Positions 21,791 to 36,130 of a DNA stretch of 64,000 bases are shown here, piece by piece. Within the stretch, counting starts at the first letter, position 1, and each line of letters starts with the position of its first letter. Made by a program: the position numbers and the translations under genes. The stretch lies in NCBI GenBank assembly GCA_958295665.1, contig OY282558.1:37097045-37161044 (forward strand), written 5' to 3'. This stretch comes from Tipula vernalis (lineage: Eukaryota > Arthropoda > Insecta > Diptera > Tipulidae). Under the pieces are notes generated by a model that ran no database searches, had not been told where the DNA came from, and was given only the letters and a program-made list of their open reading frames with translations.

Positions 21791-22484
21791 TGGCTAACCA
21801 CCTATCCGTATTTAGAATTGTTCAAAGAGCTTAGGCCCTCCGCTTACTATCTCTCTACTCTTTAATGATAGCCTAAGTATATTGAGTTTTTTCATGATCC
21901 TTGGAAGTTATCTTTGATTTGTTCAAATTATTTATCGGGCAGAAGTAGTAAAATCAGCAACAATCACGAAATCGATAATATTTCTGCAATCCAACTTTAT
22001 TTCTCTAGTCTCTTTTTGTGGACATCTATATAGCATAGGCTAGAACATAGGCAACAAGTAGATGTAGTATAGACCGATTTGTTATTTTCGAAACTAGGTT
22101 ATCGGTTCATCCCTATCAAGTGGTTGCATTCTTACCATTTTGATCGTTACCTATTTGTTAAGAAAAATGATTTTAGCTCTCGTACATTTCGTTTTACATC
22201 AGGAGCCCTCAAGAAAGCCACATTGGTTTTATTTTATCATTATTTGGTTCTCTTTTATGCTCAATATTAGTTTGCTCATTATTGTTTGAGTTGTAGACGT
22301 ATTATCAGTATTGTTGACGGGTACACAACAGTTCCAAATAAAGGTAAAAATAAAAATAAAAAAAAAATAAGATAAAAAGTTAAAATTTAAAGTAATTAAA
22401 ATGCAATGATCGAAATTTCAAAATAAATAGGTAGATGAGTGTGAAAATATTTTTGTGAACATTTAATTTGCGTCGTGGACAACA
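21791..22484. other. Left flank of the large satellite array
   Basis: AT-rich sequence without a recognised gene. The 63-codon frame at 22079-22270 matches nothing that I know. The satellite begins abruptly near 22485, with no inverted repeat visible beside it. Confidence 0.4.
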
Positions 22485-25400
22485 TTTTTTATTGAAAATC
22501 AACTGTGCTATAGCAGCCCACAAGTTTTTGGGCGGCACAAATCTAAAATGGTCCGATTACGATGGTTGATACCTCTATCAATAGGTTTCGGGGCCTGTAA
22601 TTTCTGTGACAATTTTTATTTCGATTGCTCGATTATTTCTAAACATTTCTTAGAAAATTCTATTTTATTGAAAATCAACTGTGCTATAGCCCACAAGTTT
22701 TTGGGCGGCAGAAATCTAAAATGGTCCGATTACGATGGTTGATACCTCTATCAATAGGTTTTGGGACCTGTAATTGCTGTGACAATTTTCATTTCGATTG
22801 CTCGATTATTTCTAAACATTTCTTAGAAAATTCAATTTTATTGAAAATCAACTGTGCTATAGCCCACAAGTTTTTAGGCGGCAGAAATCTAAAATGGTCC
22901 GATTACGATGGTTGATACCTCTATCAATAGGTTTTGGGACCTGTAATTGCTGTGACAATTTTCATTTCGATTGCTCGATTATTTCTAAACATTTCTTAGA
23001 AAATTCAATTTTATTGAAAATCAACTGTGCTATAGCCCACAAGTTTTTGGGCGGCAGAAATCTAAAATGGTCCGATTACGATGGTTGATACCTCTATCAA
23101 TAGGTTTTGGGACCTGTAATTGCTGTGACAATTTTCATTTTGATTGCTCGATTATTTCTAAACATTTCTTAGAAAATTCAATTTTATTGAAAATCAACTG
23201 TGCTATAGCCCACAAGTTTTTGGGCGGCAGAAATCTAAAATGGTCCGATTACGATGGTTGATACCTCTATCAATAGGTTTTGGGACCTGTAATTGCTGTG
23301 ACAATTTTCATTTTGATTGCTCGATTATTTCTAAACATTTCTTAGAAAATTCAATTTTATTGAAAATCAACTGTGCTATAGCCCACAAGTTTTTGGGCGG
23401 CAGAAATCTAAAATGGTCCGATTACGATGGTTGATACCTCTATCAATAGGTTTTGGGGCCTGTAATTGCTGTGCCAATTTTCATTTCGATTTCTTTATTA
23501 TTTCTAAACATTTCTTAGAAAATTCAATTTTATTGAAAATCAACTGTGCTATAGCCCACAAGTTTTTGGGCGGCAGAAATCTAAAATGGTCCGATTACGA
23601 TGGTTGATGCCTCTATCAATAGGTTTCGGGACCTGTAATTGCTGTGACAATTTTCATTTTGATTGCTCAATTATTTCTAAACATTTCTTAGAAAATTCAA
23701 TTTTATTGAAAATCAACTGTGCTATAGCCCACAAGTTTTTGGGCGGCAGAAATCTAAAATGGTCCGATTACGATGGTTGATACCTCTATCAATAGGTTTC
23801 GGGGCCTGTAATTTCTGTGACAATTTTTATTTCGATTGCTCGATTATTTCTAAACATTTCTTAGAAAATTCAATTTTATTGAAAATCAACTGTGCTATAG
23901 CCCACAAGTTTTTGGGCGGCACAAATCTAAAATGGTCCGATTACGATGGTTGATACCTCTATCAATAGGTTTCGGGGCCTGTAATTTCTGTGACAATTTT
24001 TATTTCGATTGCTCGATTATTTCTAAACATTTCTTAGAAAATTCAATTTTATTGAAAATCAACTGTGCTATAGCCCACAAGTTTTTAGGCGGCAGAAATC
24101 TAAAATGGTCCGATTACGATGGTTGATACCTCTATCAATAGGTTTTGGGACCTGTAATTGCTGTGACAATTTTCATTTCGATTGCTCGATTATTTCTAAA
24201 CATTTCTTAGAAAATTCAATTTTATTGAAAATCAACTGTGCTATAGCCCACAAGTTTTTGGGCGGCAGAAATCAAAAATGGTCCGATTACGATGGTTGAT
24301 ACCTCTATCAATAGGTTTTGGTGCCTGTAATTGCTGTGCCAATTTTCATTTCGATTTCTTGATTATTTCTAAACATTTCTTAGAAAATTCAATTTTATTG
24401 AAAATCATCTGTGCTATAGCCCACAAGTTTTTGGGCGGCAGAAATCTAAAATGGTCCGATTACGATGGTTGATGCCTCTATCAATAGGTTTCGGGACCTG
24501 TAATTGCTGTGACAATTTTCATTTTGATTGCTCGATTATTTCTAAAAATTTCTTAGAAAATTCAATTTTATTGAAAATCAACTGTGCTATAGCCCACAAG
24601 TTTTTGGGCGGCAGAAATCTAAAATGGTCCGATTACGATGGTTGATACCTCTATCAATAGGTTTCGTGACAAGTAATTGCTGTGACAATTTTCATTTTGA
24701 TTGCTCGATTATTTCTAAACATTTCTTAGAAAATTCAATTTTATTGAAAATCAACTGTGCTATATATATCCCACAAGTTTTTGGGCGGCAAAAATCTAAA
24801 ATGGTCCGATTACGATGGTTGATACCTCTATCAATATGTTTTGGGAACTGTAATTTCTGTGACAATTTTTATTTCGATTGCTCGATTATTTCTAAACATT
24901 TCTTAGAAAATTCAATTTTATTGAAAATCAACTGTGCTATAGCCCACAAGTTTTTGGGCGGCAGAAATCTAAAATGGTCCGATTACGATGGTTGATACCT
25001 CTATCAATAGGTTTCGGGGCCTGTAATTTCTGTGACAATTTTTATTTCGATTGCTCGATTATTTCTAAACATTTCTTAGAAAATTCAATTTTATTGAAAA
25101 TCAACTGTGCTATAGCCCACAAGTTTTTAGGCGGCAGAAATCTAAAATGGTCCGATTACGATGGTTGATACCACTATCAATAGGTTTTGGGACCTGTAAT
25201 TGCTGTGACAATTTTCATTTCGATTGCTCGATTATTTCTAAACATTTCTTAGAAAATTCAATTTTATTGAAAATCAACTGTGCTATAGCCCACAAGTTTT
25301 TGGGCGGCAGAAATCTAAAATGGTCCGATTACGATGGTTGATACCTCTATCAATAGGTTTTGGGGCCTGTAATTGCTGTGCCAATTTTCATTTCGATTTC

Positions 25401-28400
25401 TTGATTATTTCTAAACATTTCTTAGAAAATTCAATTTTATTGAAAATTCAATTTTATATGAAAATGGTCCGATTACGATGGTTGATACCTCTATCAATAG
25501 GTTTTGGGACCTGTAATTGCTGTGACAATTTTCATTTTGATTGCTCGATTATTTCTAAACATTTCTAAGAAAATTCAATTTTATGGAAAATCATCTGTGC
25601 TATAGCCCACAAGTTTTTGGGCGGCACACATCTAAAATGGTCCGATTACGATGGTTGATACCTCTATCAATAGGTTTCGGGACCTGAAATTGCTGTGACA
25701 ATTTTCATTAAGATTGCTCGATTATTTCTAAACATTTCTTAGAAAATTCAATTTTATTGAAAATCAACTGTGCTATAGCCCACAAGTTTTTGGGCGGCAG
25801 AAATCTAAAATGGTCCGATTACGATGGTTGAAACCTCTATCAATAGGTTTTGGGACCAGTAATTGCTGTGACAATTTTCATTTTATTGCTCAATTATTTC
25901 TAAACATTTCTTAGAAAATTCAATTTTATTCAAAATCAACTGTGCTATAGCCCACAAGTTTTTGGGCGGCAGAAATCTAAAATGGTCCGATTACGATGGT
26001 TGATACCTCTATCAATAGGTTTCGGGGCCTGTAATTTCTGTGACAATTTCTATTTCGATTGCTCGATTATTTCTAAACATTTCTTAGAAAATTCAATTTT
26101 ATTGAAAATCAACTGTGCTATAGCCCACAAGATTTGGGCGGCAGAAATCTAAAATGGTCCGATTACGATGGTTGATACCTCTATTAATAGGTTTCGGGAC
26201 CTGTAATTGCTGTGACAATTTTCATTTTGATTGCTCGATTATTTCTAAACATTTCTTAGAAAATTCAATTTTATTGAAATTCTACTGTGCTATAGCCCAC
26301 AAGTTTTTGGGCGGCAGAAATCTAAGATGGTCCGATTACGATGGTTGATACCTCTATCAATAGGTTTCGGGGCCTGTAATTGCTGTGACAATTTTCATTT
26401 CGATTGCTCGATTATTTCTAAACATTTCTTAGAAAATTCAATTTTATTGAAAATCAACTGTGCTATAGCCCACAAGTTTTTGGGCGGCAGAAATCTAAAA
26501 TGGTCCGATTACGATGGTTGATACCTCTATCAATAGGTTTTGGGACCTGTAATTGCTGTGACAATTTTCATTTTGATTGCTCGATTATTTCTAAACATTT
26601 CTTAGCAAATTTAATTTAGCCCACAAGTTTTTGGGCGGCAAAAATCTAAAATGGTCCGATTACGATGGTTGATGCCTCTATCAATAGGTTTCGGGACCTG
26701 TAATTGCTGTGACAATTTTCATTTTGATTGCTCGATTATTTCTAAACATTTCTTAGAAAATTCAATTTTATTGAAAATCAACTGTGCTATAGCCCACAAG
26801 TTTTTGGGCGGCAAAAATCTAAAATGGTCCGATTACGATGGTTGATACCTCTATCAATAGGTTTCAGGACCTGTAATTGCTGTCAGAATTTTTATTTTGA
26901 TTGCTCGATTATTTCTAAACATTTTTTAGAAAATTCAATTTTATTGAAAATCAACTGTGCTATAGCCCACAAGTTTTTGGGCGGCAGAAATCTAAAATGG
27001 TCCGATTACGATGGTTGATACCTCTATCAATAGGTTTTGGGACCTGTAATTGCTGTGACAATTTTAATTTTGATTGCTCGATTATTTCTAAATATTTCTT
27101 AGAAAATTCAATTTTATTGAAAATCAACTGTGCTATAGCCCACAAGTTTTTGGGCGGTAGAAATCTAAAATGGTCCGATTACGATGGTTGATACCTCTAT
27201 CAATAGGTTTTGGGACCTGTAATTGCTGTGACAATTTTCATTTTGATTGCTCGATTATTTCTAAACATTTCTTAGAAAATTCAATTTTATTGAAAATCAA
27301 CTGTGCTATAGCCCACAAGTTTTTGGGCGGCAGAAATCTAAAATGGTCCGATTACGATGGTTGATACCTCTATCAATAGGTTTCGGGACCTGTAATTGCT
27401 GTGACAATTTTCATTTTGCTTGCTCGATTATTTCTAAACATTTTTTAGAAAATTCAATTTTATTGACAATCAACTGTGCTATAGCCCACAAGTTTTTGGG
27501 CGGCAGAAATCTAAAATGGTCCGATTACGATGGTTGATGCCTCTATAAATAGGTTTCGGGACCTGTAATTGCTGTGACAATTTTCATTTTGATTGCTCGA
27601 TTATTTCTAAACATTTCTTAGAAAATTCAATTTTATTGAAAATCAACTGTGCTATAGCCCACAAGTTTTTGGGCGGCAAAAATCTAAAATGGTCCGATTA
27701 CGATGGTTGATACCTCTATCAATAGGTTTTAGGACCTGTAATTGCTGTCAGAATTTTTATTTTGATTGCTCGATTATGTCAAAACATTTCTTAGAAAATT
27801 CAATTTTATTGAAAATCAACTGTGCTATAGCCCACAAGTTTTTGGGCGGCACAAATCTAAAATGGTCCGATTACGATGGTTGATACCTCTATCAATAGGT
27901 TTCGAGACCTGTAATTGCTGTCAGAATTTTTATTTTGATTGCTCGATTATTTCTAAACATTTCTTAGAAAATTCAATTTTATTGAAAATCAACTGTGCTA
28001 TAGCCCACAAGTTTTTGGGCGGCAAAAATCTAAAATGGTCCGATTACGATGGTTGATACCTCTATCAATAGGTTTCGGGACCTGTAATTGCTGTGACAAT
28101 TTTCATTTTGATTGCTCGTTTATTTCTAAACATTTCTTAGAAAATTCAATTTTATTGAAAATCAACTGTGCTATAGCCCACAAGTTTTGGGCCGCAAAAA
28201 TCTAAAATGGTCCGATTACGATGGTTGATACCTCTATCAATAGGTTTCGGGACCTGTAATTGCTGTGACAATTTTCATTTTGATTGCTCGATTATTTCTA
28301 AACATTTCTTAGAAAATTCAATTTTATTGAAAATCAACTGTGCTATAGCCCACAAGTTTTTGGGCGGTAGAAATCTAAAATGGTCCGATTACGATGGTTG

Positions 28401-28894
28401 ATACCTCTATCAATAGGTTTTGGGACCTGTAATTGCTGTGACAATTTTCATTTTGATTGCTCGATTATTTCTAAACATTTCTTAGAAAATTCAATTTTAT
28501 TGAAAATCAACTGTGCTGCCCACAAGTTTTTGGGCGGCACACATCTAAAATGGTCCGATTACGATGGTTGATACCTCTATCAATAGGTTTCGGGACCTGA
28601 AATTGCTGTGACAATTTTCATTAAGATTGCTCGATTATTTCTAAACATTTCTTAGAAAATTCAATTTTATTGAAAATCAACTGTGCTATAGCCCACAAGT
28701 TTTTGGGCGGCAGAAATCTAAAATGGTCCGATTACGATGGTTGATACCTCTATCAATAGGTTTTGGGACCAGTAATTGCTGTGACAATTTTCATTTTATT
28801 GCTCAATTATTTCTAAACATTTCTTAGAAAATTCAATTTTATTCAAAATCAACTGTGCTATAGCCCACAAGTTTTTGGGGGACAGAAATCTAAG

Positions 28895-29960
28895 ATGGTC
28901 CGATTACGATGGTTGATACCTATATCAATAGGTTTTGGGACCTGTAATTGCTGTGACAATTTCCATTTTGATTGCTCGATTATTTCTAAACATTTCTTAG
29001 AAAATTCAATTTTATTGAAAATCAACTGTGCTATAGCCCACAAGTTTTTGGGCGGCAGAAATCTAAAATGGTCCGATTACGATGGTTGATACCTCTATCA
29101 ATAGGTTTTGGGACCTGTAATTGCTGTGACAATTTTCATTTTGATTGCTCGATTATTTCTAAACATTTCTTAGAAAATTCAATTTTATTGAAAATCAACT
29201 GTATTAGAGCCCACAAGTTTTTGGGCGGCAGAAATCTAAAATGGTCCGATTACGATGGTTGATACCTCTATCAATAGGTTTCGGGGCCTGTAATTGCTGT
29301 GACAACTTTCATTTCGATTGCTCGATTATTTCTAAACATTTCTTAGAAAATTCAATTTTATTGAAAATCAACTTTGCTATAGCCCACAAGTTTTTGGGCG
29401 GCAGAAATCTAAAATGGTCCGATTACGATGGTTGATACCTCTATCAATAGGTTTTGGGACCAGTAATTGCTGTGACAATTTTCATTTTGATTGCTCAATT
29501 ATTTCTAAACATTTCTTAGAAAATTCAATTTTATTGAAAATCAACTGTGCTATAGCCCACAAGTTTTTGGGCGGCACACATCTAAAATGGTCCGATTACG
29601 ATGGTTGATACCTCTATCAATAGGTTTCGGGACCTGAAATTGCTGTGACAATTTTCATTTAGATTGCTCGATTATTTCTAAACATTTCTTAGAAAATTCA
29701 ATTTTATTGAAAATCAACTGTGCTATAGCCCACAAGTTTTTGGGCGGCAGAAATCTAAAATGGTCCGATTACGATGGTTGATACCTCTATCAATAGGTTT
29801 TGGGACCAGTAATTGCTGTGACAATTTTCATTTTGATTGCTCAATTATTTCTAAACATTTCTTAGAAAATTCAATTTTATTGAAAATCAACTGTGCTATA
29901 GCCCACAAGTTTTTGGGCGGCAGAAATCTAAAATGGTCCGATTACGATGGTTGATACCTC
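28895..29960 (+). repeat. Marker block of array 2, first of four copies
   Basis: Ordered rare variants CCTATATCAATAGG (about 28919), TATTAGAGCCC (about 29203) and CAACTTTGCTAT (about 29370) recur in the same order and spacing near 36866-37320, 43091-43545 and 48278-48732. They define four copies of one ancestral segment. Confidence 0.8.
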
Positions 29961-32189
29961 TATCAATAGGTTTCGGGGCCTGTAATTTCTGTGACAATTT
30001 TCATTTTGATTGCTCGATTATTTCTAAACATTTCTTAGAAAATTCAATTTTATTGAAAATCAACTGTGCTATAGCCCACAAGTTTTTGGGCGGCAGAAAT
30101 CTAAAATGGTCCGATTACGATGGTTGATACCTCTATCAATAGGTTTTGGGACCTGTAATTGCTGTGACAATTTTCATTTTGATTGCTCGATTATTTCTAA
30201 ACATTTCTTAGAAAATTCAATTTTATTGAAAATCAACTGTGCTATAGCCCACAAGTTTTTGGGCGGCAGAAATCTAAAATGGTCCGATTACGATGGTTGA
30301 TACCTCTATCAATAGGTTTTGGGACCTGTAATTGCTGTGACAATTTTCATTTTGATTGCTCGATTATTTCTAAACATTTCTTAGAAAATTCAATTTTATT
30401 CAAAATCAACTGTATTATAGCCCACAAGTTTTTGGGCGGCAGAAATCTAAAATGGTCCGATTACGATGGTTGATACCTCTATCAATAGGTTTCGGGGCCT
30501 GTAATTGCTGTGACAATTTTCATTTCGATTGCTCGATTATTTCTAAACATTTCTTAGAAAATTCAATTTTATTGAAAATCAACTGTGCTATAGCCCACAA
30601 GTTTTTGGGCGGCAGAAATCTAAAATGGTCCGATTACGATGGTTGATACCTCTATCAATAGGTTTTGGGACCTGTAATTGCTGTGACAATTTTCATTTTG
30701 ATTGCTCGATTATTTCTAAACATTTCTTAGAAAATTTAATTTTATTGAAAATCAACTGTGCTATAGCCCACAAGTTTTTGGGCGGCAGAAATCTAAAATG
30801 GTCCGATTACGATGGTTGATACCTCTATCAATAGATTTTGGGACCTGTAATTGCTGTGACAATTTTCATTTTGATTGCTCGATTATTTCTAAACATTTCT
30901 TAGAAAATTCAATTTTATTGAAAATCAACTGTGCTATAGCCCACAAGTTTTTGGGCGGCAGAAATCTAAAATGGTCCTATTACGATGGTTGATACCTCTA
31001 TCAATAGGTTTCGGGGCCTGTAATTTCTGTGACAATTTTCATTTCGATTGCTCGATTATTTCTAAACATTTCTTAGAAAATTCAATTTTATTGAAAATCA
31101 ACTGTGCTATAGCCCACAAGTTTTTGGGCGGCAGAAATCTAAAATGGTCCGATTACGATGGTTGATACCTCTATCAATAGGTTTTGGGGCCTGTAATTGC
31201 TGTGCCAATTTTCATTTCGATTTCTCGATTATTTCTAAACATTTCTTAGAAAATTCAATTTTATTGAAAATCAACTGTGCTATAGCCCACAAATTTTTGG
31301 GCGGCACAAATCTAAAATGGTCCGATTACGATGGTTGATACCTCTATCAATAGGTTTCGGGACCTGTAATTGCTGTGACAATTTTCATTTTGATTGCTCG
31401 ATTATTTCTAAACATTTCTTAGAAAATTCAATTTTATTGAAAATCAACTGTGCTATAGCCCACAAATTTTTGGGCGGCCGAAATCTAAAATGGTCCAATT
31501 ACGATGGTTGATACCTCTATCAATAGGTTTCGGGGCCTGTAATTTCTGTGACAATTTTCATTTCGATTGCTCGATTATTTCTAAACATTTCTTAGAAAAT
31601 TCAATTTTATTGAAAATCAACTGTGCTATAGCCCACAAATTTTTGGGCGGCAGAAATCTAAAATGGTCCGATTACGATGGTTGATACCTCTATCAATAGG
31701 TTTCGGGACCTGTAATTGCTGTGACAATTTTCATTTTGATTGCTCAATTATTTCTAAACATTTCTTAGAAAATTCAATTTTATTCAAAATCAACTGTGCT
31801 ATAGCCCACAAATTTTTGGGCGGCAGAAATCTAAAATGGTCCGATTACGATGGTTGATACCTCTATCAATAGGTTTCGGGACCTGTAATTGCTGTGACAA
31901 TTTTCATTTTGATTGCTCAATTATTTCTAAACATTTCTTAGAAAATTCAATTTTATTGAAAATCAACTGTACAAATTTTTGGGCGGCCGAAATCTAAAAT
32001 GGTCCAATTACGATGGTTGATACCTCTATCAATAGGTTTCGGGGCCTGTAATTTCTGTGACAATTTTCATTTCGATTGCTCGATTATTTCTAAACATTTC
32101 TTAGAAAATTCAATTTTATTGAAAATCAACTGTGCTATAGCCCACAAATTTTTGGGCGGCAGAAATCTAAAATGGTCCGATTACGATGG

Positions 32190-35100
32190 TTGATACCTCT
32201 ATCAATAGGTTTCGGGGCCTGTAATTGCTGTGACAATTTTCATTTCGATTGCTCGATTATTTCTAAACATTTCTTAGAAAATTCAATTTTATTGAAAATC
32301 AACTGTGCTATAGCCCACAAGTTTTTGGGCGGCAGAAATCTAAAATGGTCCGATTACGATGGTTGATACCTCTATCAATAGGTTTTGGGACCTGTAATTG
32401 CTGTGACAATTTTCATTTTGATTGCTCGATTATTTCTAAACATTTCTTAGAAAATTCAATTTTATTGAAAATCAACTGTGCTATAGCCCACAAGTTTTTG
32501 GGCGGCAGAAATCTAAAATGGTCCGATTACGATGGTTGATACCTCTATCAATAGGTTTTGGGACCTGTAATTGTCGTGACGATTTTCATTTTGATTGCTC
32601 GATTATTTCTAAACATTTCTTAGAAAATTCAATTTTATTGAAAATCAACTGTGCTATAGCCCACAAGTTTTTGGGCGGCAGAAATCTAAAATGGTCCGAT
32701 TACGATGGTTGATACCTCTATCAATAGGTTTTGGGACCTGTAATTGCTGTGACAATTTTCATTTTGATTGCTCGATTATTTCTAAACATTTCTTAGAAAA
32801 TTCAATTTTATTGAAAATCAACTGTGCTATAGCCCACAAGTTTTTGGGCGGCAGAAATCTAAAATGGTCCGATTACGATGGTTGATACCTCTATCAATAG
32901 GTTTTGGGACCTGTAATTGCTGTGACAATTTTCATTTTGATTGCTCGATTATTTCTAAACATTTCTTAGAAAATTCAATTTTATTGAAAATCAACTGTGC
33001 TATAGCCCACAAGTTTTTGGGCGGCAGAAATCTAAAATGGTCCGATTACGATGGTTGATACCTCTATCAATAGGTTTCGGGGCCTGTAATTGCTGTGACA
33101 ATTTTCATTTTGATTGCTCAATTATTTCTAAACATTTCTTAGAAAATTCAATTTTATTGAAAATCAACTGTGCTATAGCCCACAAGTTTTTGGGCGGCAG
33201 AAATCTAAAATGGTCCGATTACGATGGTTGATACCTCTATCAATAGGTTTTGGGACCTGTAATTGCTGTGACAATTTTCATTTTGATTGCTCGATTATTT
33301 CTAAACATTTCTTAGAAAATTCAATTTTATTGAAAATCAACTGTGCTATAGCCCACAAGTTTTTGGGCGGCAGAAATCTAAAATGGTCCGATTACGATGG
33401 TTGATACCTCTATCAAAAGGTTTTGGGACCTGTAATTGCTGTGACAATTTTCATTTTGATTGCTCGATTATTTCTAAACATTTCTTAGAAAATTCAATTT
33501 TATTGAAAATCAACTGTGCTATAGCCCACAAATTTTTGGGCGGCAGAAATCTAAAATGGTCCGATTACGATGGTTGATACCTCTATCAATAGGTTTCGGG
33601 GCCTGTAATTGCTGTGACAATTTTCATTTTGATTGCTCGATTATTTCTAAACATTTCTTAGAAAATTCAATTTTATTGAAAATCAACTGTGCTATAGCCC
33701 ACAAGTTTTTGGGCGGCAGAAATCTAAAATGGTCCGATTACGATGGTTGATACCTCTATCAATAGGTTTTGGGACCTGTAATTGCTGTGACAATTTTCAT
33801 TTTGATTGCTCGATTATTTCTAAACATTTCTTAGAAAATTCAATTTTATTGAAAATCAACTGTGCTATAGCCCACAAGTTTTTGGGCGGCAGAAATCTAA
33901 AATGGTCCGATTACGATGGTTGATACCTCTATCAATAGGTTTTGGGACCTGTAATTGCTGTGACAATTTTAATTTTGATTGCTCGATTATTTCTAAACAT
34001 TTCTTAGAAAATTCAATTTTATTGAAAATCAACTGTGCTATAGCCCACAAGTTTTTGGGCGGCAGAAATCTAAAATGGTCCGATTTCAATGGTTGATACC
34101 TCTATCAATAGGTTTCGGGGCCTGTAATTGCTGTGACAGTTTTCATTTCGATTGCTCGATTATTTCTAAACATTTCTTAGAAAATTCAATTTTATTGAAA
34201 ATCAACTGTGCTATAGCCCACAAGTTTTTGGGCGGCAGAAATCTAAAATGGTCCGATTACGATGGTTGATACCTCTATCAATAGGTTTTGGGACCTGTAA
34301 TTGCTGTGACAATTTTCATTTTGATTGCTCGATTATTTCTAAACATTTCTTAGAAAATTCAATTTTATTGAAAATCAACTGTGCTATAGCCCACAAGTTT
34401 TTGGGCGGCAGAAATCTAAAATGGTCCGATTACGATGGTTGATACCTCTATCAATAGGTTTTGGGACCTGTAATTGCTGTGACAATTTTCATTTTAATTG
34501 CTCGATTATTTCTAAACATTTCTTAGAAAATTCAATTTTATTGAAAATCAACTGTGCTATAGCCCACAAGTTTTTGGGCGGCAGAAATCTAAAATGGTCC
34601 GATTACGATGGTTGATACCTCTATCAATAGGTTTCGGGGCCTGTAATTGCTGTGACAATTTTCATTTCGATTGCTCGATTATTTCTAAACATTTCTTAGA
34701 AAATTCAATTTTATTGAAAATCAACTGTGCTATAGCCCACAAGTTTTTGGGCGGCAGAAATCTAAAATGGTCCGATTACGATGGTTGATACCTCTATCAA
34801 TAGGTTTTGGGACCTGTAATTGCTGTGACAATTTTCATTTTGATTGCTCGATTATTTCTAAACATTTCTTAGAAAATTCAATTTTATTGAAAATCAACTG
34901 TGCTATAGCCCACAAGTTTTTGGGCGGCAGAAATCTAAAATGGTCCGATTACGATGGTTGATACCTCTATCAATAGGTTTTGGGACCTGTAATTGCTGTG
35001 ACAATTTTCATTTTGATTGCTCGATTATTTCTAAACATTTCTTAGAAAATTCAATTTTATTGAAAATCAACTGTGCTATAGCCCACAAGTTTTTGGGCGG

Positions 35101-36130
35101 CAGAAATCTAAAATGGTCCGATTACGATGGTTGATACCTCTATCAATAGGTTTTGGGGCCTGTAATTGCTGTGACAATTTTCATTTCGATTGCTCGATTA
35201 TTTCTAAACATTTCTTAGAAAATTCAATTTTATTGAAAATCAACTGTGGTATAGCCCACAAGTTTTTGGGCGGCAGAAATCTAAAATGGTCCGATTACGA
35301 TGGTTGATACCTCTATCAATAGGTTTTGGGACCTGTAATTGCTGTGACAATTTTCATTTTGATTGCTCGATTATTTCTAAACATTTCTTAGAAACTTCAA
35401 TTTTATTGAAAATCAACTGTGCTATAGCCCACAAGTTTTTGGGCGGCAGAAATCTAAAATGGTCCGATTACGATGGTTGATACCTCTATCAATAGGTTTT
35501 GGGACATGTAATTGCTGTGACAATTTTCATTTTGATTGCTCGATTATTTCTAATCATTTCTTAGAAAATTCAATTTTATTGAAAATCAACTGTGGTATAG
35601 CCCACAAGTTTTTGGGCGGCAGAAATCTAAAATGGTCCGATTACGATGGTTGATACCTCTATCAAAAGGTTTTGGGACCTGTAATTGCTGTGACAATTTT
35701 CATTTCGATTGCTCGATTATTTCTAAACATTTCTTAGAAAATTCAATTTTATTGAAAATCAACTGTGCTATAGCCCACAAGTTTTTGGGCGGCACACATC
35801 TAAAATGGTCCGATTACGATGGTTGATACCTCTATCAATAGGTTTCGGGACCTGAAATTGCTGTGACAATTTTCATTAAGATTGCTCGATTATTTCTAAA
35901 CATTTCTTAGAAAATTCAATTTTATTGAAAATCAACTGTGCTATAGCCCACAAGTTTTTGGGCGGCAGAAATCTAAAATGGTCCGATTACGATGGTTGAT
36001 ACCTCTATCAATAGGTTTTGGGACCAGTAATTGCTGTGACAATTTTCATTTTATTGCTCAATTATTTCTAAACATTTCTTAGAAAATTCAATTTTATTCA
36101 AAATCAACTGTGCTATAGCCCACAAGTTTT
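32190..36130 (+). repeat. Array 2 duplicated segment C, copy 1
   Basis: Monomer variants here match 38243-42010 in order at an offset of 6,053 bp. The offset falls to 5,880 bp after one monomer is lost in the second copy (near 40300). The part from about 32864 to 35653 also matches 52751-55540 (offset 19,887 bp). Markers include CTATCAAAAGG (about 33413), CGATTTCAATGG (about 34081) and GGGACATG (about 35508). Confidence 0.8.

Noticed and set aside
22440..22500. Shared 11-base word GACAACATTTT at the left edge of array 2 and just upstream of the transposase start (about 7815)
   Set aside because: The arrays are in opposite orientation, so this word would be on the wrong side for a common transposon context; probably chance in AT-rich DNA.
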